Assembly: GCA_016707445.1 (NCBI GenBank)
Contig: JADJHR010000001.1
Coordinates: 558,001-622,000, forward strand
Length of the DNA stretch: 64,000 nucleotides
From: Rubrivivax sp.
GTDB taxonomy: Bacteria > Pseudomonadota > Gammaproteobacteria > Burkholderiales > Burkholderiaceae_C
Reading direction: 5' to 3'
Part shown: positions 50,813-60,302 of the stretch, piece after piece
How the letters are laid out: each line of letters begins with the position of its first letter
How positions within the stretch are numbered: position 1 is the first letter of the stretch
The notes under the pieces: generated by a model
Told to the model about the DNA's origin: nothing
Databases searched by the model: none
Seen by the model: only the letters and a program-made list of their open reading frames with translations
Program-made: the position numbers and the translations under genes

Positions 50813-52003
50813 GTGGGCATGTACCTGCACGCGCTGGAGGGCGCCTGGATCGACCATCCGTTCTGGAAGAACCAATTCGTCATTGGTGATGCAGCCGACC
50901 TGCGCAAGCTGCGTGACAGCAAGATTCGTGAGGTCTGGATCGATGCCGGCAAAGGCCTGGACACCGGCGAGCCGATGGCCGCGCCGGTGCTGACGCCTGC
51001 ACGCGCTGCGGTGCCTTCGGCACCCGTCGCATCGGTGTCGCCCAGGCCCGCACCGGCCGCCACCCATTCGCTGAACGACGAACTGCATGCGGCCGCGGCG
51101 ATCTGCAACCGCGGCAAGAAGGCCGTGGCCCTGATGTTCCGCGAGGCCCGCATGGGCAAGGCCGTGGACGCCGAGAGCTGCCTGCCGCTGGTGCAGGAGA
51201 TCAGCTCGTCGGTCTACCGCAACCCGGGTGCACTGGTCAGCCTGGCGCGGCTGAAGACGCAGGACGAATACACCTACATGCATTCGCTGGCGGTGTGTGC
51301 GCTGATGGTGGCGCTGGGCCGGCAGACCGGCATGGACGAGGCCGAATGCCGCGCCGCCGGGCTGGCCGGCCTGATGCACGACCTGGGCAAGGTCATGATG
51401 CCGATTGACGTGCTCAACAAGCCCGGCAAGTTGACCGACGAAGAGTTCGACGTCATTCGCACGCACCCCGTGCGCGGCCATGCGCTGCTGCTCGAAGGAC
51501 GGGGCGCGGGCCCCGAGACGCTGGATGTATGCCTGCACCACCATGAGCGCATGGACGGCACGGGCTACCCGCACAAGCTGGCCGGCGATGCGATCTCGCG
51601 CGTGGCGCGCATGGGTGCGATCTGCGACGTCTACGACGCCATCACATCCAATCGCCCATACAAGAACGGCTGGGACCCGGCCGAATCGGTGGCGCGCATG
51701 GCGTCGTGGAGGGGCCATTTCGACCCTGCGCTGTTCACGCACTTCGTCAAGAGCCTGGGCATCTATCCGGTCGGATCGCTGGTGCGCCTGCAGTCCGGGC
51801 GCCTGGCGGTGGTGGTGGAGCAGAACGCCTCGGCGCTGACCGCACCCGCGGTGAAGATCTTCTTCTCGACCAAGAGCAACATGCCGATTCCGGTGCAGCG
51901 GCTTGAACTGGCCGCCAGCAGCGACTGCATCGTGGGCCGCGAGTCGGTGGCGCATTGGGGCTTCAAGAACCTGGATGCGTTGTGGAGCGACGACGCCCGT
52001 TGA
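50813..52003 (+). CDS. HD-GYP domain phosphodiesterase with amber codon near its start
   Basis: A protein of ~396 residues from the first possible start after a stop. N-terminal DUF3391-like domain (GMYLHALEGAWIDHPFWKNQF), an alanine/proline linker, then an HD-GYP domain with LMHDLGKVMMP, HHERMDGTGYP and YDAITSNRPYK, all metal and GYP residues intact. It should hydrolyse c-di-GMP. The normal start would be GTG 50771, giving VTATLKKISVD, but the next codon at 50804-50806 is TAG where CAG (Gln) is expected, before VRVGMYLH. As written, translation must restart at 50813 or 50819. Whether active protein is made is unclear. Confidence 0.8.
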   Translation: MGMYLHALEGAWIDHPFWKNQFVIGDAADLRKLRDSKIREVWIDAGKGLDTGEPMAAPVLTPARAAVPSAPVASVSPRPAPAATHSLNDELHAAAAICNRGKKAVALMFREARMGKAVDAESCLPLVQEISSSVYRNPGALVSLARLKTQDEYTYMHSLAVCALMVALGRQTGMDEAECRAAGLAGLMHDLGKVMMPIDVLNKPGKLTDEEFDVIRTHPVRGHALLLEGRGAGPETLDVCLHHHERMDGTGYPHKLAGDAISRVARMGAICDVYDAITSNRPYKNGWDPAESVARMASWRGHFDPALFTHFVKSLGIYPVGSLVRLQSGRLAVVVEQNASALTAPAVKIFFSTKSNMPIPVQRLELAASSDCIVGRESVAHWGFKNLDALWSDDAR

Positions 52004-52025
52004 TGCCGGCCGTCATCGGCGGCGC

Positions 52026-52460
52026 TCAGTCCGCGGTGGCGCGTCGCCGCACCGCCTGCAGATAGGCCTGCCCATCGGGCGGAAGGCCGCTGCGCTGGCT
52101 GGTCCAGATCATCTCGCCCAGGCATTCCATCACCACGTGATGCGCCTCATGCAGTGACTGGTGCCGTGCGGCCAGCAGCTGCACGGCCTGGCGGATGCCG
52201 GTGGGCTGGTCGATGCTGCACTGCTCGTCGATGGTGAGGTGCATGGACAGGTGCAGGAACGGGTTGCTGCGACCGCCTTCCACGCTGTAGACGGCGGCCA
52301 GCGCAGCCGTCTCGTCGGCCAGGTCGGCGTGGTATTCGGGGTGCTCGTCGATCCAGCGCAGGGCCAGCACGTCCATCGGGGCCAAGGGCTCGCCGCTGCG
52401 CTGGCGGCGCCACGCCGTACAGAAGAAGCGGCGCACGTCGTCTTGCGAGGGTTGGAACAT
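52026..52460 (-). CDS. DUF1841 family protein
   Basis: A 144-residue protein matching DUF1841 over its length: MFQPSQDDVRRFFCTAWR at the start and HLSMHLTIDEQCSIDQPTG then HEAHHVVMECLGEMIW in the middle. The family function is unknown; the His-rich segments suggest metal binding. It is divergently arranged from the nitroreductase-like gene, 44 bases away. Confidence 0.88.
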   Translation of the reverse strand: MFQPSQDDVRRFFCTAWRRQRSGEPLAPMDVLALRWIDEHPEYHADLADETAALAAVYSVEGGRSNPFLHLSMHLTIDEQCSIDQPTGIRQAVQLLAARHQSLHEAHHVVMECLGEMIWTSQRSGLPPDGQAYLQAVRRRATAD

Positions 52461-52504
52461 CGCACAATTGTCGCCTTCGCAACCAACGCCGGCCGGGCGC
52501 CCCG

Positions 52505-53080
52505 ATGAACGTCAGCACCGAACAGCTTTTCACCGCCGCACGCACGCAGAACGGCTATTTCGATGACCCGGTGTCCGACGACACCTTGCGCCAGTTGTAC
52601 GAGCTGATGAAGTGGGGCCCGACCGCGGCCAACAGCAGCCCGGCACGGCTGGCCTTCGTTCGCAGTGCCGAGGCCAAGGCGCGCCTGCTGGCCTGCATGA
52701 GCCCGGGCAACGTGGCCAAGGTGCAGCAGGCGCCGGTGACGGTGATCGTGGGCATGGACCTCGAGTTCCATCACCAGCTGCCGCAGTTGTTCCCGCACAC
52801 CGACGCCAGATCCTGGTTCGAGGGCAAGCCGGCGCTGATCGAGACCAGCGCGATGCGCAACAGCAGCCTGCAGGGCGGCTACCTGATCCTGGCGGCACGC
52901 GCGCTGGGGCTGGACTGCGGGCCGATGAGCGGATTCGACGCCGCCAAGCTGGACGCCGCCTTCTGGTCCGGCAGCGCGGTGCGCACCAACTTCGTGTGCA
53001 CGCTGGGGCGAGGTGATCCATCCAAGGTTTTTGTGCGCAACCCGAGGTTGACGTTCGACCAGGCCTGCCGGCTGTTTTGA
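52505..53080 (+). CDS. RutE-like nitroreductase-family malonic semialdehyde reductase
   Basis: A 191-residue nitroreductase-fold protein of the RutE type (YELMKWGPTAANSSPARLAFVRS, the FMN-binding first helix; IETSAMRNSSLQGGYLILAARALGLDCGPMSGFD). RutE reduces malonic semialdehyde in uracil breakdown; other Rut genes are not seen, so the substrate here is open. A TauE-type exporter gene follows 13 bases after its stop on the same strand. Confidence 0.85.
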   Translation: MNVSTEQLFTAARTQNGYFDDPVSDDTLRQLYELMKWGPTAANSSPARLAFVRSAEAKARLLACMSPGNVAKVQQAPVTVIVGMDLEFHHQLPQLFPHTDARSWFEGKPALIETSAMRNSSLQGGYLILAARALGLDCGPMSGFDAAKLDAAFWSGSAVRTNFVCTLGRGDPSKVFVRNPRLTFDQACRLF

Positions 53081-53093
53081 GACCTCACGCGGT

Positions 53094-53834
53094 GTGATCA
53101 CCGACCCCTGGTTCTACGCGGTCGCGCTGCCCGCGGTGCTGCTGCTGGGCCTGTCCAAGAGCGGCTTCGGTGGCGGCTTCGGGGCGCTGGCGGTGCCGCT
53201 GATGGCGCTGGTGGTGCCGGTGCCGCAGGCCGCCGCCATCCTGCTGCCGGTCCTGCTGCTGGCCGACATGCTGGGCCTGGCGTCGCTGATGCGCGACCGC
53301 GACCGCGCGCTGGTGCGCCTGCTGCTGCCGGCCGGCCTGGTGGGCACGGTGCTGGGTACCGTCAGCTTCGGCCTGCTGCCGGCGTCGATGGTGGCCGGCG
53401 TGGTTGGTGTCATCACGCTGGCCTTTCTGGCCGTGCGCACGCTGTTCCCGCCGCATGCCGACGCAGCGCCGCCGCCGCGCTGGCTGGGCCTGGTGCTGGG
53501 CACGGTGTCGGGTTTCACCAGCTTCGTCGCCCATGCCGGCAGCCCGCCGCTGGCCTTCTATGTCATGCCCTTGCGTCTGCAGCCCGTGGTCTTCACGGCC
53601 ACCCTGTCGGTCTTCTTTGCCGCCATCAACCTGTCGAAGTGGATGCCCTATGCCTGGCTGGGCCTGATCGACAGCCGCAACATGCTGACCTCGCTGGCGC
53701 TGCTGCCGGCCACGCCGCTGGGCGTGTGGCTGGGCCTGCGCTTCGTGCGACGGGTGCCACAGCTGCTGTTCTACCGGCTGTTCAGCCTGGGCATGCTGCT
53801 CACCGGCTGCAAGCTGGTGTGGGACGCGCTGTGA
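53094..53834 (+). CDS. TauE/SafE-family membrane exporter
   Basis: A 246-residue inner-membrane protein with about 7-8 hydrophobic segments and the TauE/SafE pattern: GLSKSGFGGGFGALAVPLMAL at the start of the first half and the repeat FTSFVAHAGSPPLAFYVMPL in the second. Members export sulfite, sulfoacetate or other anions. Start GTG 53094, 13 bases after the RutE-like stop. The cargo is unknown. Confidence 0.88.
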   Translation: MITDPWFYAVALPAVLLLGLSKSGFGGGFGALAVPLMALVVPVPQAAAILLPVLLLADMLGLASLMRDRDRALVRLLLPAGLVGTVLGTVSFGLLPASMVAGVVGVITLAFLAVRTLFPPHADAAPPPRWLGLVLGTVSGFTSFVAHAGSPPLAFYVMPLRLQPVVFTATLSVFFAAINLSKWMPYAWLGLIDSRNMLTSLALLPATPLGVWLGLRFVRRVPQLLFYRLFSLGMLLTGCKLVWDAL

Positions 53835-53850
53835 CGGCCGCGGCGGTGTG

Positions 53851-55659
53851 TCAGCCCGGCGGCGTGCCCCCGTTGCCGGCGCGCTCGCGCGCCCACAGCT
53901 CTTCGAGTTGCTGGCGGCCCTGCTTGGCGATGGCGATCAGCTTGGCCTCATTGCCGAAGTGCGGCGCCATCTGTTCCATCAGCTCGATGCTGTGCGCGCG
54001 GAAGCGCCGCGCCGAGGCCTCGGCCTGGTCGGCGTCCATGCCCATCACCTGCAGCACGCTGCGCGCGCTGAGCAGCGCCGAGTCCAGCGTCTCTCGCTCG
54101 ATCATCGTCACGCCCAGTTCACGCAGCCGGTAGTAGTGCGTGACGTTGCGCGCACGCGCAATCAAAGGCAGCCGCGGAAAATGTTCGCGCACCAGGCGCG
54201 CACATTCGACGCTCTGATCGACATCGTCGATGGCCAGCACGAACACGCAGGCGCGCTCGGCGCCGGCGGTGCGCAGCAGGTCCAGCCGCGTGGCGTCGCC
54301 ATAGAACGCCGGCCAGCCAAAGCGGCGCACGGCTTCGATCTGCTCGACGCTGTGGTCCAGCACCGTGGCGCTGAAACCGTTGGCGCTGAGCAGCCGGCCC
54401 ACGATCTGCCCGTAGCGGCCGAAGCCGGCGATGATGGCCGGCGCATGCTGCGGATCGCGCAACTCGCTGATGCCGTCCGGCAGCGACCGGTGCAGCGCGC
54501 GTCGTGCGCGCCAGCGATCGGCCAGCACCAGCAGCAGCGGCGTCAGCAGCATCGACAAGGCGACCGATGCCACCAGCAGCGACGCGCTGCGGGCAGCGAT
54601 CACGCCGGCGCCGAAAGCGCCTTGAAAGACCACGAAGCCGAACTCGCCACCCTGGGCCAGCAGGATCACGAACACCGGTCGTTCGGCCTCGGGCAGCGAC
54701 ATCGGCCGCGCCATGGCCCACAGCACCAGGGCCTTGACGCTCAGGAACGCCAGCACCACGACGGCGACCGTGCCGGGTGCCTGCAGCACGACCGCGAAGT
54801 CGACGCTCATGCCCACCGCGATGAAGAACAGGCCCAGCAGCAGGCCCTTGAAGGGTTCGAGGTCGGTCTCGAGCTCGCGCCGGTATTCGCTCTCGGCCAG
54901 CAGCACGCCGGCCAGGAAAGCGCCCAGCGCCATCGACAGCCCCACGCTCTGCATCAGCGCCGCGGTGGCCACCACCAGCAGCAGCGACGCGGCGGTGAAG
55001 ATCTCGGGCGTGTCGCTGCGTGCGATCCAGCGCAGCGCCGGGCGCAGCAGCAGCCGGCCGCCGAAGACGATGGCCAGCACCACGCCGACCGCCTTGGCGC
55101 CTTCGATCCAGCCCGCGCCGCCACCCGCCGTGGCGCCCTGCACCACCAGCAACGGCAGCAGCGCCAGGATGGGGATGGCGGCAATGTCCTGCAGCAGCGC
55201 CACGCTGAGCACGCTCTGGCCGGCGCTGGTGGGCATCAGGTTGCGCTCGCTCAGCACCGACAGGCCGATGGCGGTCGATGACAGCGCCAGTCCCAGGCCC
55301 GCCACCAGTGCCAGCCGCCATTCGACGCCGGCGGCGACACCCAGTGCCAGCAGCAGCACCGTCGAGCCCAGCAGCTGCACGCTGCCCCAGCCGAAGATCG
55401 GCCGCCGCAGTGACCACAGGCGGCGCGGTTCCAGTTCCAGTCCGACCAGGAACAGCATCAGCACGACGCCGAACTCGGCGAAGTGCAGCATGGACTGCGC
55501 GTCGGTGACCAGCTTCAGACCCCAGGGGCCGATGGCGATGCCCGCGCCCAGGTAGCCGATGATGGAACCCAGCCCCAGCAGGCGCGCCAGCGGCACCGCC
55601 AGCACGGCCGCGCACAGGTAGACCAGGCTCGAATGAATCCAGCTGGCGCCGTGTTCCAT
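53851..55659 (-). CDS. Kef-type monovalent cation:proton antiporter (CPA2)
   Basis: A 602-residue protein with an N-terminal CPA2 Na+/H+ exchanger domain (~12 membrane segments; LGSIIGYLGAGIAIGPWGL, VLMLFLVGLELEP and the ion-site SVALLQDIAAIPILAL) and a C-terminal RCK_N (TrkA-N) domain that binds NAD or glutathione adducts (IIAGFGRYGQIVGRLLSANG, DATRLDLLRTAG). It resembles KefB/KefC, which protect against electrophiles by K+ release, though the regulatory partner (KefF/G) is not present. Convergent with the TauE gene. Confidence 0.9.
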   Translation of the reverse strand: MEHGASWIHSSLVYLCAAVLAVPLARLLGLGSIIGYLGAGIAIGPWGLKLVTDAQSMLHFAEFGVVLMLFLVGLELEPRRLWSLRRPIFGWGSVQLLGSTVLLLALGVAAGVEWRLALVAGLGLALSSTAIGLSVLSERNLMPTSAGQSVLSVALLQDIAAIPILALLPLLVVQGATAGGGAGWIEGAKAVGVVLAIVFGGRLLLRPALRWIARSDTPEIFTAASLLLVVATAALMQSVGLSMALGAFLAGVLLAESEYRRELETDLEPFKGLLLGLFFIAVGMSVDFAVVLQAPGTVAVVVLAFLSVKALVLWAMARPMSLPEAERPVFVILLAQGGEFGFVVFQGAFGAGVIAARSASLLVASVALSMLLTPLLLVLADRWRARRALHRSLPDGISELRDPQHAPAIIAGFGRYGQIVGRLLSANGFSATVLDHSVEQIEAVRRFGWPAFYGDATRLDLLRTAGAERACVFVLAIDDVDQSVECARLVREHFPRLPLIARARNVTHYYRLRELGVTMIERETLDSALLSARSVLQVMGMDADQAEASARRFRAHSIELMEQMAPHFGNEAKLIAIAKQGRQQLEELWARERAGNGGTPPG

Positions 55660-55695
55660 CGGATGAAGCCGGGTGTGTGGACGAAGGCGCTGACC

Positions 55696-56553
55696 TCAGG
55701 ATGCCGAATAGGCCAGGCGCACGTAGATCGGCGCAAAGGCCTCGGCCTGCGTCAGCTCGATCAGGCTCTCGCGTGAGAGTTCGAGCATCGCGATGAAGGT
55801 CACCACCAGCACCGGCATGCCGCGTGTGGTGTCGAACAGGTCCTGAAACTCGAGAAAGCGCCGTCCCTGCAGGCGGCGCAACACGATGCTCATGTGTTCG
55901 CGCACCGACAGCTGCTCGCGGCTGATCAGGTGGTGCTGGTTCAGGCGCGCGCGCTGCAGGATCTCGGCCCAGGCCTGGCGCAGGTCGTCGGGGTCGACCT
56001 CGGGCAGACGCGGCTCCAGGGTCTGTTCGACCGTGACCTGCGCGCGCAGGAAGTCGCGGCCCAGCAGCGGCAGCGCGTCCAGGCGCGCCGCGGCCAGCTT
56101 GATCTGCTCGTATTCGACCAGCCGGCGCATGAGGTCGGCGCGCGGGTCTTCGGGTTCATCGCCGTCGGCACTTTTCTTGGACGGCAGCAGCATGCGCGAC
56201 TTGATCTCGATCAGCATGGCCGCCATCAGCAGGTACTCGCTGGCGAGCTCGAGGTTGTGCTTGCGGATCTGCTCGACGTAGTCGAGGTACTGGCGCGTTA
56301 CGCTGGCCAGCGGGATGTCGAGGATGTTGAAGTTCTGCCTGCGGATCAGGTACAGCAGCAGGTCGAGCGGGCCTTCGAAGGCCTCGAGAAAGACCTCCAG
56401 CGCGTCGGGCGGGATGTACAGGTCATGCGGCAGCCGGAACAGCGGCTCACCATACAGGCGGGCGACGGCAACCTGATCGACCACGGCGGGCAAACTGTCG
56501 TCGGCGTTGTCGATGGAGGGCGCAGCCACCGACAGCGCGTGCTGCAGGTCCAC
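55696..56553 (-). CDS. scpA: segregation and condensation protein A
   Basis: A 285-residue ScpA kleisin. Conserved blocks: LEVFLEAFEGPLDLLLYLIR, NILDIPLASVTRQYLDYV, LELASEYLLMAAMLIEIKSRMLLP and the final FIAMLELSRESLIELTQ...APIYVRL. It bridges Smc and ScpB in chromosome condensation. The start abuts the DUF3460 gene stop. ScpB is not in the window. Confidence 0.92.
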   Translation of the reverse strand: MDLQHALSVAAPSIDNADDSLPAVVDQVAVARLYGEPLFRLPHDLYIPPDALEVFLEAFEGPLDLLLYLIRRQNFNILDIPLASVTRQYLDYVEQIRKHNLELASEYLLMAAMLIEIKSRMLLPSKKSADGDEPEDPRADLMRRLVEYEQIKLAAARLDALPLLGRDFLRAQVTVEQTLEPRLPEVDPDDLRQAWAEILQRARLNQHHLISREQLSVREHMSIVLRRLQGRRFLEFQDLFDTTRGMPVLVVTFIAMLELSRESLIELTQAEAFAPIYVRLAYSAS

Positions 56554-56754
56554 CTACTGCTTGGTCTGGTAGACGTAGGGTTGCTGCGGCACGCGGGCGC
56601 GCCGGTAATCGGCCTGCGCCTTGCGGTCAATGGCCTTGTCCCACAGCAGCGCGCGGCCGGCGCGTTGTTCAGCCTCGAGCGTGGGCTTCTTGGCCTTGAG
56701 CGTGTCGATGAACTGCGTGACGTCGGAGGTGTAGGGCTTCCAGAACAGCGGCAT
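56554..56754 (-). CDS. DUF3460 family protein
   Basis: A 66-residue protein (MPLFWKPYTSDVTQFIDTLK...) matching DUF3460, a small family found mainly next to scpA in Betaproteobacteria. Its start at 56754 matches the family's WKPYTS opening. Its stop abuts the scpA start (56553). Function unknown; context suggests a link to chromosome segregation. Confidence 0.9.
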   Translation of the reverse strand: MPLFWKPYTSDVTQFIDTLKAKKPTLEAEQRAGRALLWDKAIDRKAQADYRRARVPQQPYVYQTKQ

Positions 56755-56812
56755 GGCGGGTCGGGGCAGGGCGCAGGGCAGAATCACCGGCTGTCATTTT
56801 AAGGGGGAACGC

Positions 56813-57313
56813 ATGCGCAGCCTGTTCATCGTGATCGCCGGCCTGCTGGCCGCCGGCGTGCTGCTGAGCGCCTGCGACCCGGCGCGCGTGGCGCGGCTGG
56901 AAGAAGGCGTGTCGACCGAAACCCAGGTGCGCCAGGAGTTCGGCGACCCGGTCACCGTCACCCAGTTGCCGGATGGCAGCAAGGTGATGGACTACCCGCG
57001 CCAGCCCGAAGGCTGGACCAATTACCGCATCACGATCGGCAGCGACGGCAAGATGAGTTCACTGCGCCAGCTGCTGCACGCCGACAACTTCGCCCAGGTG
57101 CAGCCCGGGCAGACCCAGGACCAGGTGCGCGAGCGACTGGGCCGGCCCGCCGCCATGCAGGACTGGGCGCTGAAGAACGAGCACGAATGGACCTGGCACT
57201 TTCGGCCCGACGCCAACCATTCCAAGGTCTTCAGCGTCATCTTCGGCACCGACGGCAAGGTGCTGCGCAGTGCCGTTGCCGACGACCCGCGCGAGACCCT
57301 ACCCAGCCGCTGA
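56813..57313 (+). CDS. SmpA/OmlA-like lipoprotein
   Basis: A 166-residue lipoprotein. Signal peptide with lipobox LLSAC (Cys at ~21). Two tandem SmpA/BamE-like units: ARLEEGVSTETQVRQEFGDPV and FAQVQPGQTQDQVRERLGRPA, each with the x-G-x-T-x-x-x-V-x-x-x-x-G-x-P pattern. AAGGGGGA lies 5 bases upstream. Likely outer-membrane-associated; not the BamE gene itself by context. Its stop overlaps that of the convergent SulP gene by 15 bases. Confidence 0.8.
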   Translation: MRSLFIVIAGLLAAGVLLSACDPARVARLEEGVSTETQVRQEFGDPVTVTQLPDGSKVMDYPRQPEGWTNYRITIGSDGKMSSLRQLLHADNFAQVQPGQTQDQVRERLGRPAAMQDWALKNEHEWTWHFRPDANHSKVFSVIFGTDGKVLRSAVADDPRETLPSR

Positions 57314-58999
57314 CGCCCCGGCGCCGGCCGCCGGGGGCGGCCGCTCGTCGAAGGCGCCGTCCACCGTGGGCACGATCTGGTCGGCGCCCAGACGCTGCTC
57401 GAAGCCCGAGCGGCGGATCAGCGACAGCGGCTGCTCGTTGACGTTGGCCAGCACCAGCGCCTGGCCCTGCCGCTGCAGCGTGCGGTGCAGCTGCTCCAGC
57501 GCGTCCAGGCCCGAGGTGTCCATCGAGATCAGCCGATGCATGTCCAGCACCAGGGCACGCGTGTCGGGCAGCAGCTGCGCCTGCAGCTGCTCGATCTTGC
57601 CCACCGCGCCGAAGAACAGCGAGCCGAACAGCTCGAACACCTGCACGCCGTCGGGCAGTTGGCCGCGCGGCAGCGACTGCACGCGAAACAGCGTGCTCAT
57701 GCGGTAGATGAAGAAGGCGCAGGCCAGGATCAGGCCCACCTGTACCGCCACCGTCAGGTCGAAGATCACCGTCATCAAGAAGGTGCCGAGCAGGATGGTG
57801 CGGTACTGCAGCGTGAAGCGGCGCAGCCGCCCGAACTCGCGCCATTCACCCATGTTCCAGGCCACGAAGGCGAGGATGCCGGCCAGCGCGGCGAGTGGCA
57901 CGTTGGCCGCCAGCGGGGCCGCCAGCAGCACCACCAGCAGGATGGTCAGCGCATGCACGATGCCGGCCACCGGGGTGTGCGCGCCGGCGCGCAGGTTGGT
58001 CACGGTGCGCGCGATGGTGCCGGTGGCCGGCAGGCCGCCGAACATCGGGCTGATCAGGTTGGCCAGGCCTTGCGCCATCAGCTCCTGGTTGGGGTCGTGA
58101 CGCTCGAACTCGCTCAGGTTGTCGGCCACGCGGGCGCACAGCAGCGACTCGATGGCGCCGAGCAGTGCGATCGTGATCGTGGGGATCACCAGCTCCTTGG
58201 CCGTGGTCCAGCTGAAGGGTGGCAGCGCCAGCTGGGGCAGGCCCTGGGGGATGCCGCCGAAGCGACTGCCGATGGTTTCCACGGGCAGATGAAACCAGGT
58301 CACCGCCAGCGTGGCCAGGCCGAGCGCGACGATGGTGCCCGGTACATGCGCGGCCACGCGGCGGCTGCGTGCACGCAAGCCCACGGGGCCGGTGGGCATG
58401 GCGTAGCTCTTGGGCCAAAGCACCACCAGCGCCAGGCTGACGCCGGCGATCGCCACAGCCCATGGGTTGACGGTGTGGGCGTTCGCCGCCAAGACCGACA
58501 GCAGCGAGAAGAAGTCGCCCGGCAGCTTGGGCGTGACCAGTCCGAAGAAGTCCTTCAGCTGCGACAGCCCGATCAGCACCGCAATGCCGTTGGTGAAGCC
58601 GATGACGATGGCCACCGGCACGTAGCGCACCAGTGCCCCGAGCTTGAACAGCCCCATCAGGAACAGCAGCACGCCGGCCATCGCGGTGCTGATCAGCAAA
58701 TTGGTCAGGCCGTAGCGTTCGACGATGCCGTAGACGATGACGATGAAGGCACCGGCCGGCCCGCCGATCTGCACCTGCGAGCCGCCCAGCGCCGAGATCA
58801 GAAGGCCGGCAATGATGGCCGTGAACAGGCCCTGTTCGGGTTTGACACCCGAGGCGATGGCAAAGGCCATGGCCAGCGGCAGCGCAACGACGCCGACCGT
58901 GAGGCCGGCGCCGATGTCGGCCATCAGGTCGGGCCGCGAATAGCCGGTCAGGGCATCGAGCAGCCGGGGTCGGAAGCGATGAAAACGGGTGGGTAGCAT
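57299..58999 (-). CDS. SulP family anion transporter with STAS domain
   Basis: A 566-residue SulP protein. Around a dozen membrane segments (residues ~25-430) with LTVGVVALPLAMAFAIASGV, LGGSQVQIGGPAGAF, and LFGGLPATGTIARTVTNLRAGAHTPVAG; a C-terminal STAS domain (residues ~440-545, with MDTSGLDALEQLHR) where Ser/Thr phosphorylation often regulates activity. Transports sulfate, bicarbonate or dicarboxylates; substrate not decidable. Start at 58999 (MLPTRFHRF). Confidence 0.9.
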   Translation of the reverse strand: MLPTRFHRFRPRLLDALTGYSRPDLMADIGAGLTVGVVALPLAMAFAIASGVKPEQGLFTAIIAGLLISALGGSQVQIGGPAGAFIVIVYGIVERYGLTNLLISTAMAGVLLFLMGLFKLGALVRYVPVAIVIGFTNGIAVLIGLSQLKDFFGLVTPKLPGDFFSLLSVLAANAHTVNPWAVAIAGVSLALVVLWPKSYAMPTGPVGLRARSRRVAAHVPGTIVALGLATLAVTWFHLPVETIGSRFGGIPQGLPQLALPPFSWTTAKELVIPTITIALLGAIESLLCARVADNLSEFERHDPNQELMAQGLANLISPMFGGLPATGTIARTVTNLRAGAHTPVAGIVHALTILLVVLLAAPLAANVPLAALAGILAFVAWNMGEWREFGRLRRFTLQYRTILLGTFLMTVIFDLTVAVQVGLILACAFFIYRMSTLFRVQSLPRGQLPDGVQVFELFGSLFFGAVGKIEQLQAQLLPDTRALVLDMHRLISMDTSGLDALEQLHRTLQRQGQALVLANVNEQPLSLIRRSGFEQRLGADQIVPTVDGAFDERPPPAAGAGASAAG

Positions 59000-59191
59000 G
59001 CAGTCTCCGGGGCGGTGGCAAGGCGGGCAGGGCCGCCGGCCGGAGGGCCACAGTGGTGGGCGCGAACGATGAAACGCCGCCGGCGCGACGGCAGGCACAC
59101 CCTCGGCTCGTCCACCGGTATCGACTGCATGGCCCCGATCATGCCATTGGCCATCGCGGCGACCCGACAACGCCCTGCCGCGGGTCGCGCA

Positions 59192-60262
59192 TCAGCGCAA
59201 CAGGAAGGGCAGCAGGCCCGTGCGCCACAGGCGATAGACGTAGGCCGCCAGCGCCAGCGTGACCAGCAAGCCCAGGCCAATCCACAGCCAGTGGCGGTGA
59301 CGGCGAAACTGCATGCCCCAGCGCGCCTTGCGGCTGGGCGCGTGGCGTGCGGGCACCGGGCTTTCGCCGGCCAGCGCGGCGCGCAACTCGGCCACGCTTT
59401 GCGGCCGGTCGGCCGGCTGCAGCGCCAGCAGCCAGTCGATGATCGACAGGAAGAGCAGCGAATGCCGGTGGTCGCGCCGCTGCAGTGTGAAGCCGATGCG
59501 GTCGCCCTGGTGGCGGCTGCTCGCTGCCGGCGGCGGCTTGCCGATGATCATCAGGTGCAGGATGGCGCCCAGCGCATAGAAGTCGGTCCAGGGCCCGCGC
59601 TTGAGCTGCTGGTGCTGGCTGTACATCTCCAACGCTGCATAGCCGTCGCGCGGCCCGACCGCACCGGCCTCGCCGCGCGCCGAACTGACCCGACGTGCTG
59701 CGCCCAGGTCCATCAGCAAGGGTCGGCCGTCGGCCTCGATCATGATGTTCTGCGGCGCAATGTCGCGGTGCTGCAGGCCGGCGCCGTGCAGGTGCTCCAG
59801 CGCGCCCAGCAGGGTGTCGAGCAGTGAGCGCAGCGCCGATTCGCTGGGCGAGCGCCAGCGCGCCTGCAGCGTGTCGTGCAGGTTGCGACCGGTGCACATG
59901 TCCATCGCCAGGTAGGCCGTGCCGTTCGCCTCCCAGCAGCCGTGCACCTTGATCAGCGCCGGATGATCGAGCTGCTGCAGCAGCCGGCCCTCGTTGAGAA
60001 AAAAGCGCAGGCCCTGGGCAAAGGCCTCGGCCTCGGCGGGGCCGCGTGCGGCCACGTCGGTGGCGCCGATGCGCAGGGCCCAGTGCATGGGCATGAATTC
60101 CTTCACGGCCAGGTCGATGTCGGCCGCGGCGTCGGTGACGCGGTACACGAAACCGAAGCTGCCCTGACCCAGCACGTGGCGCACTTCGTACTCGCCCAGC
60201 ATCGTGCCCACCGCCAGCGGAGTGGGCGGCTGCAGACGACGGGATGGACGTTCGGCGCGCAT
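59192..60262 (-). CDS. membrane-anchored serine/threonine protein kinase
   Basis: A 356-residue Hanks-type kinase. Glycine loop GQGSFGFVYRV, catalytic Lys in DLAVKEFMP, catalytic loop HRDIAPQN (Asp present; the usual Lys after it is Ala), and Mg-binding DLG in LLMDLGAAR, in place of DFG. The C-terminus has one membrane segment (GLGLLVTLALAAYVYRLW) near residues 325-345. Activation loop is rather degenerate. It stands alone beside metG; substrates unknown. Start 60262 is chosen, an alternative TTG lies six codons earlier. Confidence 0.85.
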   Translation of the reverse strand: MRAERPSRRLQPPTPLAVGTMLGEYEVRHVLGQGSFGFVYRVTDAAADIDLAVKEFMPMHWALRIGATDVAARGPAEAEAFAQGLRFFLNEGRLLQQLDHPALIKVHGCWEANGTAYLAMDMCTGRNLHDTLQARWRSPSESALRSLLDTLLGALEHLHGAGLQHRDIAPQNIMIEADGRPLLMDLGAARRVSSARGEAGAVGPRDGYAALEMYSQHQQLKRGPWTDFYALGAILHLMIIGKPPPAASSRHQGDRIGFTLQRRDHRHSLLFLSIIDWLLALQPADRPQSVAELRAALAGESPVPARHAPSRKARWGMQFRRHRHWLWIGLGLLVTLALAAYVYRLWRTGLLPFLLR

Positions 60263-60302
60263 CAGTCGTGAGCCTAGCAAGCCCGGGCGCGCCGCGACGG
60301 CC

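Noticed and set aside
53848..55281. Open frame opposite the Kef antiporter
   Set aside because: Artefact of GC-rich antiporter sequence; product is repetitive Gln/His/Arg.
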